Shown piece by piece: positions 12,483-23,557 of a stretch of 64,000 nt of DNA. The position numbers and the translations under genes were made by a program. The stretch is from NCBI GenBank assembly GCA_022059125.1, contig JAEUWY010000001.1:2976001-3040000 (forward strand), read 5' to 3'. The notes beneath the pieces are model-generated. The model was not told where the DNA came from and ran no database searches. It saw nothing but the letters and a program-made list of their open reading frames with translations. The stretch's first letter is position 1, and every line of letters begins with the position of its first letter. Source of the DNA: Corynespora cassiicola (taxonomy: Eukaryota; Ascomycota; Dothideomycetes; Pleosporales; Corynesporascaceae).

Positions 12483-12978
12483 CTTTCTTCGAATGTGTAT
12501 ACTCGATTTAGAAGTGGACAATTGGCAGTCCACGTCTTCCAAGCAGCACCGTTATCAACTTAAGCTTATGGTCGCAGGGGTGTCGTCATAGCCCCGTAAC
12601 GCGGCATGCCCCGCCCCCGCTCGTGGGCCCTGCGTCGAAAGACAGTCACGATATGCGGATAACCGGATGTGCGAATCATGGATGCAGCTAGTGTGCTGAT
12701 TCATGAAGGGTGTGGATGGGCGGGAAAAAGCCGGTTTGCAGGGCATCAGATGGTGGGGGGGAGTGGTGATGTGGTGGAGGGTGCACGGGTAGAAAAAGGA
12801 AAATGATAAAACCAGGATGACGGCCACAACACGAGGCGACCGAGGAACTGAGATAAGAAGAGGCTATGAGGCGAACGACAGTCTGCAAATACTCTGCACC
12901 AAAATTTGGGTTTGATTTCTACCCTAAGTAAAGAATAGACCTTGACCCAGCATGCTCAAACATCAATGGTTTCTCCAA
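12483..12978. other. Intergenic between cyclase gene and transposon
   Basis: About 500 bp with the promoter of the minus-strand cyclase gene and a poly-G/poly-A patch around 12757-12800. No gene is seen. It ends at the TA target site of the Fot1-like element. Confidence 0.5.
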
Positions 12979-12980
12979 TA

Positions 12981-13060
12981 ACGTATCCCACAAGCGAGCC
13001 GATCACACAAGCGAGCCGATCACACAAACGAGCCGATCAGCCCCTGACTGCCCCAACGCG
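12981..13060. repeat. Left terminal inverted repeat with three 17-bp units
   Basis: 80 bp that pair with 14788..14850 except for one extra 17-bp unit. The unit CACAAGCGAGCCGATCA occurs in tandem at 12989..13005 and 13006..13022, then with one change (CACAAACGAGCCGATCA) at 13023..13039. The end then continues GCCCCTGACTGCCCCAACGCG. Confidence 0.95.
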
Positions 13061-13077
13061 TGCAACTTACACCCACA

Positions 13078-14718
13078 ATGCCTCCACGAAATGATCCTCA
13101 ATCAACTTGCAACGAAGCCCTAATTGTTATTGCCCTTACAGCAATTCGAAATAACTCAATTAAAAGCGTGCGACGCGCTGCTAAGACCTATAACGTTCCA
13201 TTTACTACGCTATATGATCGCTTTGCTGGACGACCTGCGCGACGCGATTGCCAGCCCAACTCAAAGCGGCTGACCAAAGTTGAAGAGGACGTGATTGTTG
13301 CTCACGTTCTTGAGTTAGACGCACGAGGATTCGCGCCCACGCTAAGTACTGTACGTAATATGGCTAATCAATTGCTTACTGAGCGAGGTGCGGACCATGT
13401 TGGCATCAACTGGCCTAGCAACTTTGTCAAGCGTCAGCCAGACCTCCGATTTCGATTGGCCCGCCAGCAGGATCGCCAGCGGGTCCTGTGCGAGGATCCT
13501 GAGGTTATCAGCCCTTGGTTTGAGTTGCTGCATCGTACAAAGGAGAGGTATGGCATTGTTGATGAAGACACGTACAACTTCGACGAAACGGGCTTTATAA
13601 TGGGCGTGATATCGGCTCAGTCAGTGGTTACAGCATCGGAGAGACGGAATCAACCTAAGGGCACTCAGCCGGGCAATCGTGAGTGGGCTACGGTGATCCA
13701 GGGAATCAACGCGTGCGGCTGGGCAATCCCTCCCTTTATTATCTTCGCGGCCAAACACCACCTCTCTGCATGGTACAAGGACAACGATATTCCACCTAGC
13801 TGGCACATTGCAGTCAGCGAGACAGGCTGGACGACAAATCAGCTAGGGATACGTTGGCTGGAACATTTCAACACCCATACGCAGAGCCGTACAGTAGGGA
13901 CGTACCGACTGCTCATTATTGACGGCCATGAAAGCCATAACTCTCTGGCCTTCCAGGACCTCTGTAAGGAGACTAATATTGTCACTCTCTGCATGCCTCC
14001 GCATTCGTCACACCTCCTTCAGCCACTTGATGTGGGGTGCTTCTCGCCCTTGAAGCGTGCGTACGGTGATGAGATATCTGGCTTGGCGCGCAATCATATC
14101 AATCATATTGACAAGATCACCTTCCTGCCGGCCTTCAGGAAGGCCTTTCAACGATCGTTTACTGAGGGAAACATACGCGCGAGCTTCCGAGGGGCAGGAG
14201 TAGTCCCGTACGACCCACAGGCCGTGCTGTCAAAGCTTGACGTGAAGCTACGCACGCCCACGCCGCCGGCCATCTCTGAAGCTACTCTGTGGGAGGCTAG
14301 AACACCGAGCAACGCGCACGAGCTGGAGGCTCAGTCAACGTTGATTCGCAACAGGATCAGAAGACACAGCAGCTTATCACCGGCCTCTGTTCTTGCAGCC
14401 ATTGATCAGCTTGAAAAAGGGGCTTCAGCCATGCTCTATACGGCTGCATTGCTTAAGGGCCGAAATAAGGACCTTGAGGAGGCTAATAAGGCCGCCACAC
14501 AGCGTACAAAGCGAAGAAGGAAGCGTATCCAGCGGGAAGGGACCTTAACAAAGGCTGAGGGGGCTGAAATTGTGGCTCAAAAGGACGTTGAGGAGCAATT
14601 CAACGAGGAGAGGCGTGAGAAGGTGGCTCGCCTTAGTGGCAGCCGACAGGCTAGAGCGCGCTGTACGCGATGCAGAGAGCAAGGACACAACTCTCGTACA
14701 TGTAAAATAATAGTATAA
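13078..14718 (+). CDS. Fot1/pogo-type DDE transposase with C-terminal zinc knuckle
   Basis: An intact 546-residue frame; ATG 13078 is used because the frame 5' of it has only a GTG. N-terminal region: a psq-type helix-turn-helix (about residues 12-60), then a CENP-B/Tc5-type DNA-binding domain (about 60-130, with VEEDVIVAHVLELDARGFAPT). The DDE catalytic core shows the three acidic residues in NFDETGF (near 170), LLIIDGHESH (near 283) and LQPLDVGCF (near 317). A coiled, basic stretch (near 460-490, RTKRRRKRI) precedes a C-terminal CCHC zinc knuckle, CTRCREQGHNSRTC, spaced CX2CX4HX4C. It would cut and paste the element that surrounds it. It closely resembles the transposase at 55931 in layout and many motifs, but the two belong to different families by their terminal repeats. 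Confidence 0.97.
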   Translation: MPPRNDPQSTCNEALIVIALTAIRNNSIKSVRRAAKTYNVPFTTLYDRFAGRPARRDCQPNSKRLTKVEEDVIVAHVLELDARGFAPTLSTVRNMANQLLTERGADHVGINWPSNFVKRQPDLRFRLARQQDRQRVLCEDPEVISPWFELLHRTKERYGIVDEDTYNFDETGFIMGVISAQSVVTASERRNQPKGTQPGNREWATVIQGINACGWAIPPFIIFAAKHHLSAWYKDNDIPPSWHIAVSETGWTTNQLGIRWLEHFNTHTQSRTVGTYRLLIIDGHESHNSLAFQDLCKETNIVTLCMPPHSSHLLQPLDVGCFSPLKRAYGDEISGLARNHINHIDKITFLPAFRKAFQRSFTEGNIRASFRGAGVVPYDPQAVLSKLDVKLRTPTPPAISEATLWEARTPSNAHELEAQSTLIRNRIRRHSSLSPASVLAAIDQLEKGASAMLYTAALLKGRNKDLEEANKAATQRTKRRRKRIQREGTLTKAEGAEIVAQKDVEEQFNEERREKVARLSGSRQARARCTRCREQGHNSRTCKIIV

Positions 14719-14787
14719 CTACTCTAGTTTCTTTCTGTATCAATTTGTTATTATATTTTCTAAGGTGGTTGAGTAGGTGGTTGTGCG

Positions 14788-14850
14788 CGCGTTGGGGCAG
14801 TCAGGGGCTGATCGGCTCGTTTGTGTGATCGGCTCGCTTGTGGGATACGT
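14788..14850. repeat. Right terminal inverted repeat with two 17-bp units
   Basis: 63 bp, the inverted match of 12981..13060 minus one unit. The 17-bp units lie at 14809..14825 (variant form) and 14826..14842 in reverse orientation. The left end has three units, so one end gained or the other lost a copy. Confidence 0.95.
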
Positions 14851-14852
14851 TA

Positions 14853-15590
14853 GGCCAATCTCTCAGTTCTGGTGCTGGTCTTCTAGATATTATCTGCCTT
14901 GGAAATTGGCAGAGTATAGGATAAAAGCCCTTAGAATATAGACTTTCGGGACAACAGGAGATGTTGGGACATTCCTACCCCAGTATTAGTCGCTCTCTCG
15001 AGAAGAGATGTTGTATTACAAATCGTTATCTGCACGACCTAGTACCTTCAACTAACTCGCGTAGCATTAGTTCTGGAGTGGGTGAGATCTAGGTCTAGAA
15101 CACCTACACTATTCTTCTTACTCCCAGAGAAACTCCGAACTCATTGCCGATTCTCCTCACGGAAGCTGGCACATGTGGTGGCGTTTCGCATCGGGACGGG
15201 GCTGCTCAGGTGGGTCCACTAGAGTGGCTAGTCCCTGGACTGCCGAGTAGCGCACTCGTGCGGCTGACCATCCCAACGTCGCACGTTGTTTCCAAACGGC
15301 AATGCCACATCCCCTTCAACAGGACTCGTGCATGTTTCCAGAAACGGAAGAACTGGCGGCTTTGCTGTTCAGGTTACAATGTCCTTGTGCCGCGTTTCAC
15401 CCTTAGTCTTGAAGTCTCGTCACATCTGCCACAAGGTAGTTCTGAACGAAATGTCATTTTGTCCAATGATGAGTTTGCGATAACCACTCCAATTACTTCT
15501 TGAAACCTCTCCGATTCGTGCTGTATATTGTACAAAGATCATATAGCTTACGATGAGTGGGTCTGTTTATAGATACGAGGGCAGTGCTCA
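14853..15590. other. Intergenic, 3' of the Zn2Cys6 gene
   Basis: About 740 bp between the transposon and the stop codon of the regulator. A 119-codon plus-strand frame (15144..15503) has no recognisable features and is not called. Nothing else is seen. Confidence 0.5.
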
Positions 15591-17881
15591 TCACGAGTGA
15601 TCAGTGGTTCTAAAAACCCACTCATTTTCCCACCCGGGTAACGAAGAGCCGAAGAGATCCAATATATCAGTCCCGGGAAATACCGAACTATTCAAGTCCT
15701 GAAGATTCCAATCCGGTCCGAAATTGTATGCTGGTGGCTGATCCGCTGTCGCAGGGCGCGGCTGTATGGGATCACTCGAGTCTGCCAAGTTTTCATCTAG
15801 AATGGGTGCGGATGTGATTGTCGCTGAGGGGCGCGTGTCGTGAGCAGGATCCTTTTTTTCTCGTACATAGCTCCGTGCAATATGCGAAAATTCGGAAGTA
15901 ATCGAACCCGGCAGGGCTCCTTCAGAAGCATACTCTATGTGGCTAAAATAGCCACACCCAACGTCGATGAGTGCAAGGTTCGCTGTCGTGTCAGGATGGG
16001 TAGGGTTATCTATCACAAGATCGAAGAGCACAAGGAGAGCCGATAGAGGCACCCCGGCAAGCTCCCTAGCAACAGTGAGCATGTCAAATTGTATGAGGCG
16101 CTAGAAAGCGGCTTACCATAGTGGAGTATAGGGCTGCACGTCAATATGCTTTGTCACTCCCAAAATGGATCGAGCAGTGCGCATAATGCTGGTTGTTGCC
16201 TCCGAGCCAGGCGTGTTGGTGCCTTCAAGTTGCAGAGCGGCCCGTTCTAGATGCAGCATGGTACTGTCGTAGCTGAAGTGTAACTTGACACAGGTACGCA
16301 TCATCTGAGACGTCCTGATAACATGAGGTCGGATGGGCTGGTCAGGTTGTATGAGGGCAGGTATGGACGCGCGCCAGGTCTCCAATTCCGCTTTCAAGAG
16401 ACTTATGGTGGTTTTGTAATACGTCGAACTTCTACCTCGAACACTCACAGAGTGGAGAGAAGCATAAATGCGACTTGACAATCTGGAAAGTCTTACCCAC
16501 GCTACGAACCAATCGAAGTTGTCAGGGCTACTCATGTCACCTACCGATGAGGGAACAGCACTGCTTATGTCGGAATCCATGATGACGGATCCTCTCATGG
16601 TGGTAAAGGCAAGAGTCTTTTCCATGCAATACAACACCCAAAATGCACGATTGCGAGGGTTGTCTCCGGGAGTTGGCAGACGATTGTATCCAAGAGCCTG
16701 GGCTTTCTTTGCTCCTTCTGAAATCATGACATATGAAAATTGCATGCTGGAGACTGTCGATGCATATATGGCCATGGCAGTGATGGCTTGAACAGTAGTC
16801 AGGGTGGCTTTGCTAATGAGCAAGTCTGGAAACAAGGCAAGAGCAGTGGAAAAAAATCTCCAAGAGATATTGTTTGATGGCTGAAAGCCACCGCCATCAT
16901 TGTACTGTGACCCTAGAGCAAGTACGGTGTAAAATAGCGCAGACCATGATTTATCCGAGGCAAGCGTTTGGGCGAGATGCTCGCCAAGGGCCGCTGTTTC
17001 AATGTGCTTCTGGTCCAGGAAAGGGAACGAGGGATGCACATGCTCAAAATATACTGACGTAACTCTCAAAATGCGTCATTAAACGTCCAGTAGGAAGACT
17101 TACACTGTATGTAGGTGGCAATCAGGCTTCTTTCGGCGCCGAAAACCTGACTGCGATCAATATCAGGCGCGGGAGCCGGCACTCGCTCAACCACTTTCAT
17201 GCGTTCGTTGATTACTGAAGTGACCTGGGTTCTCAATCTAGTGACTCTATCGTGGCCCAGTTTGAGGGCCAGTGACGCCAGACGAGCCTCGGAAAAGAAG
17301 GTGAGAGAATACTCATTTCCTGCAAATCGTTAGGCTGAAATCCGCGTTGGGGCCGATATTGTATCAAGGATGTACCAAATACGTTGAGACCCTGCAAGTG
17401 TGTTAGTTGGTTCTGCGTCGGCGGCTCAACAGAGGGTTACTTGCGTGCAAGGACGTTGCCTGAGCATGTTGTGACGACTCGGGGTGGGGGTTCGCCAGAA
17501 GCCGGTCAACATACAGCTCCTGAAGACCGTCGTACTGGGACATGTCTTGCGCCACATATTCATCGGATTCGTCTCGGTTCTGGGTATCATCACTCTTTGC
17601 GGGTGAGGGGGCCAGTGTTGTTGTTTTTGTCGTCGCAACCGCCTCACCTCCACGCTTCTTCCTGCGCGGCTTCTGCAGCGGACTGAAATGACATACTGCA
17701 CTACGGCGGACACAATTTGCACAGCCTGTGGCGCCCGGAAGATCTGCATTCTGTCAGCGACGCTGGTGGAGAGTCTTGGGAGGTAGCAGGTATGAACCTG
17801 CCCGGGGGACTTGCCGGCGCCGACACAGCGCACCTTTCGGGCCTTGCAGAGGTCGCATGTTTTCATCAGTTTGGTCTCCAT
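15591..17881 (-). CDS. Zn2Cys6 transcription factor with fungal-specific regulatory domain
   Basis: Five exons on the minus strand, 17798..17881, 17441..17750, 17104..17319, 16117..17053 and 15591..16065, total 2022 nt and 673 residues with every phase consistent. Exons 1 and 2 build the binuclear zinc cluster: CDLCKARKVRC in exon 1 and CANCVRRSAVC in exon 2. The loop between the third and fourth cysteine is 18 residues, longer than the usual 5-12. A basic patch (PRRKKRGG) follows. The middle region (ATYIQ-LYFEHVHPSFPFLD, near residue 205) begins the fungal transcription-factor regulatory domain, typical of nuclear DNA-binding regulators. The intron between exons 2 and 3 (121 nt) could instead be two introns around a 9-nt exon, which keeps the frame. 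It starts 531 bp from the divergent PDR transporter gene, its likely target. Confidence 0.88.
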
Positions 17882-18412
17882 CCTCTACCCCAGGGTCGTC
17901 GTGGGTAGCGGACTGGTTCTGCGTCTGTGTCTGAAACGTCTCGGAGCCGAAGACGAGAACGAAAAACCGCACGGGGTAGACGTTCCCACAAGTACCCGGC
18001 CGTGACGGGCCGTGCGCCGAGGCTGGCCTTGATTCGTCGCGTCCAGCCTCCATCTCGTGAAACGCGCCGTCTCGGCTCCGACTCCGTCCTCGGATTCGCT
18101 TCCACAAACATCCCGACAGCCATCACCACCCCGGATCGCAACAGCACCACTACCCTTGACTGGAATCCTGCTCATTATCGCGACACCCCTCGGATGCAAA
18201 GATGCCGCTCGGTAGCCCTACACCTGCCCAAGGCTGCGGGTCGCCAGACCTTGTTGGTGACATGTGTGTTTCTCACCGGTTTTCAGATGTTTTCCCAGAC
18301 CATTTGTACTTAATTTCTAATTGCTGCTGTATACCTTGATTCGATGTTTCTCGTCATCCATATTTGCGGATAGGCTCCTCATACTAGGCTCCTAGGCTCC
18401 GTCGCGTGAACA
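17882..18412. promoter_or_regulatory. Divergent promoter between regulator and drug pump
   Basis: 531 bp between the start codons of the Zn2Cys6 regulator and the PDR transporter. It is GC-rich near the regulator and AT-rich near the pump. The repeated word TAGGCTCC occurs three times close to the transporter start (near 18371, 18385 and 18393). Such a shared region would allow co-regulation; no binding site is proven. Confidence 0.5.
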
Positions 18413-21400
18413 ATGGCCGACTCAAAGCGCGCCAGTACCCTCTCGGTGCCCGTCTCCAGAGGCAGCTCACACCGGGCGAGCACTGTGTCCATGCCAATAT
18501 CCAAGGCTCAGAGGAGTAGTACTATCATGCCGCCAAACAACAACAACAAGAGTACAACCACCCTGCATGTCCCCACCCTGGATGTCCCGACCGCTGGTCC
18601 CTCCTCGGAAAGAGGGCCACTCACGCCCCGGACAGTGGAGAAGCTCTTTAAACGCATCTCCATGCTGACCCGCAAGCTGGAGAACTCTACAGCCGATCCA
18701 TTCGATGTCAAAGACCCCACCTGGACTCTAAAGAGGACCGTCGAGGCCGCAGTCCAGAAATCGAAGCGGGACGGCATGGGCGCGATATCGCCGTATGTGT
18801 GCCTTGCTTGGAAAGACTTATTCCTGTACGGAAATCAGGTGGAGAACTCGACACAGAAGAACGTCACATCACTCTTCACGTTTCCAATCACTCTCCTCCA
18901 GCGGTTAGGCTCGATGCCCCGCGAGAAGACCATCTTGAACGGAATCGACGGCATTCTGCACCCTGGAGAGATGCTCCTCGTCCTTGGTACCCCAGGAAGC
19001 GGCGTATCATCGCTTTTGAAAGTACTCGCCGGTAAAGTCGAAGAATACCGCGCCTGTATTGGATCCATCACCTACAGTGGAATCCCGGCACAGATTATGC
19101 GCGAACGGTTCGCCAGTATGTTGGGCTTCAGCGGTGCTGAAGACTATCACTTTCCTTACCTTACTGTTGGGCAAACTCTGGAGTTTGCGGCCAGTCTGAA
19201 AGCTCCACATCAGCGATTTGACGGAATGACCCGTGAAAAGTTCATCGAGCTTACGAGGGATGTCCTACTAGCTACTTTTGGCCTTCAGCACACCATTAAT
19301 ACGCGAGTCGGCAACGATTTCGTGCGTGGAGTTTCCGGTGGAGAACGCCGCCGTGTCTCTGTCGCCGAGATGGTATGTTCGATCCCGATATGCGAGGTCA
19401 ATAGCCGTATTAATGCCAATTCAGCTTCTATCGAGAGCATGTGTTACATGCTGGGATAACCCAACCCGAGGGTTAGACTCTCAGACGTCGTTGGACTTCG
19501 CCGACGCATTGCGCACTGCAACAGATCTGACTAACAATGTTTCCATCTCAGCTTTGTATCAGCCTGGAGACTCTCTCGCTGAAAAGTATGACAAGGTCTT
19601 GCTCCTTCACGAGGGTCGTCAGCTTTTCTTCGGCACTTTGAAAGACGCAGAAGTTTATTTCGAAAATATGGGCTTTGAGCGCACCCCTCGACAGACGATT
19701 GCAGAATTCCTCGTGTCGGTGACTGACCCAGCCACCCGAATAGTCAAGGAAAGGTGCAAGTCTCGTGTTCCTCGAACAGCGCAAGACTTTGAAGCCACCT
19801 GGAGAGTCAGTGAAGCCTACTACCGCCTCCAGCGCGAGATCGAATCGCACGTGCAGGTCTCACAGTCCAACCTCACCCAGGAGATCGAAAGACTTCAACT
19901 ACAGCGCATTGCCGAAAAGTCACCAGGAACCAGGGCGGACTCGCATTACAGTTTGAACATACCCCAGCAATTTGCGCGCACATTTGGCCGATCAATCCAA
20001 AGAATCCAGGGTGAATACATCTACTACCTTGCAGTCACCATCACTATGTTGGTCATTCCAGTCGTCATGGGAACCATGTTCTTCGATATTGACCCAGGCA
20101 CTATTGGTTTCTTTTCCAAGGGTGGTGTCATCTTCTTTGCCGTGCTCTTCAACGTATTTGTCAACTTCGCCGAGGTCGTTGCACAATTTTCGCAGCGGCC
20201 CATTGTCGACAAGCACAAATCCTATGGATTTTATCACCCATATATCGATGCACTCGCTTCTCTTGTCTCGCAATGGCCGCTGAAAGCGTTCAACATCATC
20301 GTCTTCACAATTATTGTGTATTTGATGGCAGGCCTCAAAAGGGAGGCAGGGTCGTTGATGTTGTCAATCTTGTTCATCTTTATCAACACACTCACCATGA
20401 CGACATGGTTCCGGTTCATCGCAGCTGTAGCTAGTAGCGTCGAGACTGCGTTGGCTACTGCAGGTCTTTCCGTCATCGCCCTGTCAATCTATGCCGGATA
20501 CATCATTCCGCGACCCTCAATGCACTCATGGTTCAAGTGGATCTCCACAGTCAATCCTCTTTTTTACACGATCGAATCGCTTGTTGCCATCGAATTTCAT
20601 GGAAGAAAGGCACCGTGCCAGGCCATCATCCCGTCTGGACCGGGGTTTGAGAACGTTTCACCAACGAACCAAGTTTGTTCGGTTGTCGGTGCGCGACCCG
20701 GCCAACCATTCGTACTGGGAGACGATTATATCCAACTAGCGCTGGACTTCAAGTATTCTCATGTCTGGCGCAACCTTGTTGTCTCAATTGCTTTCTTCGT
20801 GTTCTTCACTGCCTTGTATGCGGCAGCAACTGAGTATGTGAAGATGGGCAGCGCTAGCGCGAATGTGCTTGTCTTTAAGACCCCCTCGCCATGGAGCAAG
20901 ACGCAACTAAATGAAGATATCGAAACAGCTTCCAATACATACATACTCGAACCAGAGAAAGCAGTCGAGGTACGGCCGTCTCGTGCTGCTATCGCTGCGA
21001 GCGGAGATTCGTTCTGCTGGAAGCACATCAACTACGAAGTCGATATCAAAGGGAAGAAGCGACAACTTTTGTGCGATGTGCAAGGCTATGTTGAGCCCGG
21101 CACGATGACAGCTCTGATGGGCTCTTCTGGTGCTGGAAAGACAACACTCCTCAATGTTCTTGCACAGCGTGTCAACACGGGCATAGTTACTGGCGATGCA
21201 ACAATCAACGGTGTGCCCCTTGATGATTCCTTCAAACGGCGCACGGGTTACTGCCAGCAGCAGGATGTGCACATGGGGGAGATGACCGTGCGCGAGGCTC
21301 TGCAATTTTCGGCTCTCCTCCGCCAGCCCGAGGAAACGCCTATTCACGAAAAGTACGCATATGTCGAGAAGATCATCTCGACTTTGGGCATGGAAGAGTA

Positions 21401-22934
21401 TGCTGAGGCCATCATCGGCGTACCAGGCGCAGGACTTGGCATCGAAAAGCGAAAACGAACTACCATTGGTCTTGAACTTGTTGCAAAACCTTCGCTGCTG
21501 CTGTTCCTTGATGAGCCAACATCTGGACTTGATTCACAGTCGGCTATATCGATCGTCAAGCTGCTGCGTGAGCTCGCTGATGCTGGGCAAGCTATAGTAT
21601 GCACCATTCATCAGCCAAGTTCTACGCTTCTGAATTATTTTGATCGACTGCTGTTGCTTGCCAAAGGCGGACGAACCGTGTATTGTGGAGAGCTTGGAGA
21701 CAACTCTCAAGTGGTTCTAGACTACTTTTCAAATTACGGTGCTCCCAAGTGTAATCCGAAGGAAAATCCGGCCGAGTACATTCTCGAACAGATTGGGGCT
21801 GGTACTGGCAACAAAGCCACGTTGGATTGGCCTTCCATCTGGAATACATCATCAGAGCGACAAGATCTTGCAGCCTACATTCATCGTTTAGAGACCAAAG
21901 AGGGGAACAACACAACCTCGATTTCTCCATCGCTTTCGCGTCCCTTTGCAACTTCATGGTTTTTCCAGTACAGGACGGTCCAAAAGCGGCTCTTCCAGCA
22001 GCAATGGCGCTCACCCACTTACATCACGGGGAAACTGGCTGTCAACGTGGTTGGAGGCATGTTCATGTCTTTCACCTTCTTCAAAGAGAACAACTCGATC
22101 CAAGGCCTGCAAAACAAGACTTTTGCAATCTTCATGATCCTTCTTCTTTGCCTTCCCCTCATGGTTCTCTTGCAGCCACGACTCATCGCGCTGCGTGAGA
22201 TTTACGATGTGCGCGAAAAGTTTTCCAACATGTACCATTGGAGTGTGTTTGTCGTCGCGTCCATCCTGGTTGAGATTCCGTTCAACATCGCTATCTCATC
22301 TCTCTGTTTTCTAGGCTGGTTCTTCCCAGTTGGTTGGTGGCGCGACATTTCTGACGCCCGTGGTGGCTTCATGTACTTTGTCTTCATCCTCTATCAGCTC
22401 TACCACACCTCGTTTTCGCAGGCCATCGGCACCATCTCACCCAATGCTGAGACAGCTTCCATGCTTACGATCTTGCTATACACCTTCATCTTGGCCTTTT
22501 CTGGGGTCTTGCAGCCACTGTCGCAATTGATTAATTTCTGGCATTTCGCGTACTACGTCTCGCCCTTCACATGGCTGATATCAGCCATGATGACGACGGG
22601 GACATCTGGTGTGCCGGTCAAGTGCACTCCTCAAGAAGTCAACGTCTTCCAGCCTCCGCCAGGCCTGACATGCGGCGACTATGTTGGACAGTTCGTGCAA
22701 GCGACCAACGCTTCGCTTTACAATCCTGAAGGTACCTTCGATTGCCAGTTTTGCAGGTTCTCGACCGCGGATGTCTATCTTAAAACCATTAATATGTTCT
22801 TCAGCCAGCGTTGGAGAAATGCGTTCCTCCTCGTTGGATACACCATTTTCAACGTTTCCTTTTTTGCCATCGGGTTTTATTTATACTCGGGGCCTGGGAT
22901 ATCTGGGCTGCTTGCCAAGCGGAGGAAAAGATAG
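18413..22934 (+). CDS. Full-length PDR-type (ABC-G) multidrug transporter
   Basis: Two exons, 18413..19372 and 19425..22934, joined across a 52-nt GTATGT...CAG intron, give 1489 residues, the normal length of pleiotropic drug resistance pumps. The layout is NBD1-TMD1-NBD2-TMD2. NBD1 has the degenerate Walker A usual for this group (GTPGSGVSSLLK, no Lys at the catalytic place), signature VSGGERRRVSVAE, and a Walker B region reading CWDNPTRGLDSQ across the splice junction. NBD2 has a canonical Walker A (GSSGAGKTTLLN), a degenerate signature (EKRKRTTIGLEL) and Walker B LLLFLDEPTSGLDS. Each half has a block of six membrane spans. ATP hydrolysis at the plasma membrane would drive export of lipophilic toxins, fungicides or plant defence compounds. 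The divergent Zn2Cys6 gene is a probable regulator. Confidence 0.95.
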
Positions 22935-23557
22935 TAGGCTGCATCAGTGTTGCACATCTACGGTTTTTTTAGTTTCAGCGCGGCGATACTGGGACAATCC
23001 TTACAAATACCTTAGATCAGGTGTGTTTAGTTTCTTATCCTAATGACAATGTGTCACGGCCGATACAATCGTTGGAAGTTTTGGATTCAATATTACCAGC
23101 TGTAAATGGCTTTCCTATATATCTGGTTATATCTGCAGTGACTTCTCCACGTCCGCCTTACCCATTTCCTACTAAGATTGAATGCTCTCCTAGGATGGAA
23201 GAACCTCAAAAGTACTCTCGTGCATATAATTTTGCAATTCCTCCCTCGCGGCATGGTAATATCCGCCTCTTAACGTTTCCCTTTCCCCTCAAATCCCATG
23301 TCATACCCATGCAGTAGCTCGAAGATGAAGGATGCCTCGAGCTATGTGTCAGTCAGATTTATCATCCCATACCCTCACCACACGCCATCTTCAGTCACAT
23401 CCCCCCATCCTCCCAACCTCTCCCCCAGCGGGTGAGTCCCACTTGGCCGCGAATCTCGCCCAACCTCCAACGCCCCATCCCGGATCCCAACCCTCCCCCT
23501 CCACCATCACCACCACCATCCGCCCTGCCAACGGCATCACCCCCTCAGGCGTAAGCT
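22935..23557. other. Intergenic, no gene seen
   Basis: About 620 bp downstream of the transporter. The first part is its 3' region. From about 23400 the sequence is C-rich on the plus strand. A minus-strand frame there (23391..23609) has a plausible protein-like composition and could be a 3' exon of the doubtful gene at 23558..24322, but no consistent splice was found. Confidence 0.4.

Larger units (their letters stand above)
12981..14850 (+). mobile_element. Complete Fot1/pogo-like DNA transposon, family 1
   Basis: An 1870-bp element flanked by TA on both sides (12979-12980 and 14851-14852), the target duplication of the Tc1/mariner/pogo superfamily. Both ends begin ACGTATCCCAC and form long terminal inverted repeats. 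It holds one uninterrupted transposase gene. Base composition is ordinary and no RIP-like decay is visible, so the insertion looks young. It lies between two genes and interrupts neither. Length and structure match the Fot1 group of fungal elements (about 1.9 kb). Confidence 0.97.

Noticed and set aside
13060..13077. Upstream extension of the family-1 transposase
   Set aside because: The frame there begins with GTG; the first ATG (13078) also starts the conserved region.
15144..15503. 119-codon frame downstream of the Zn2Cys6 gene
   Set aside because: No homology cue or signal; a possible gene relic could not be supported.
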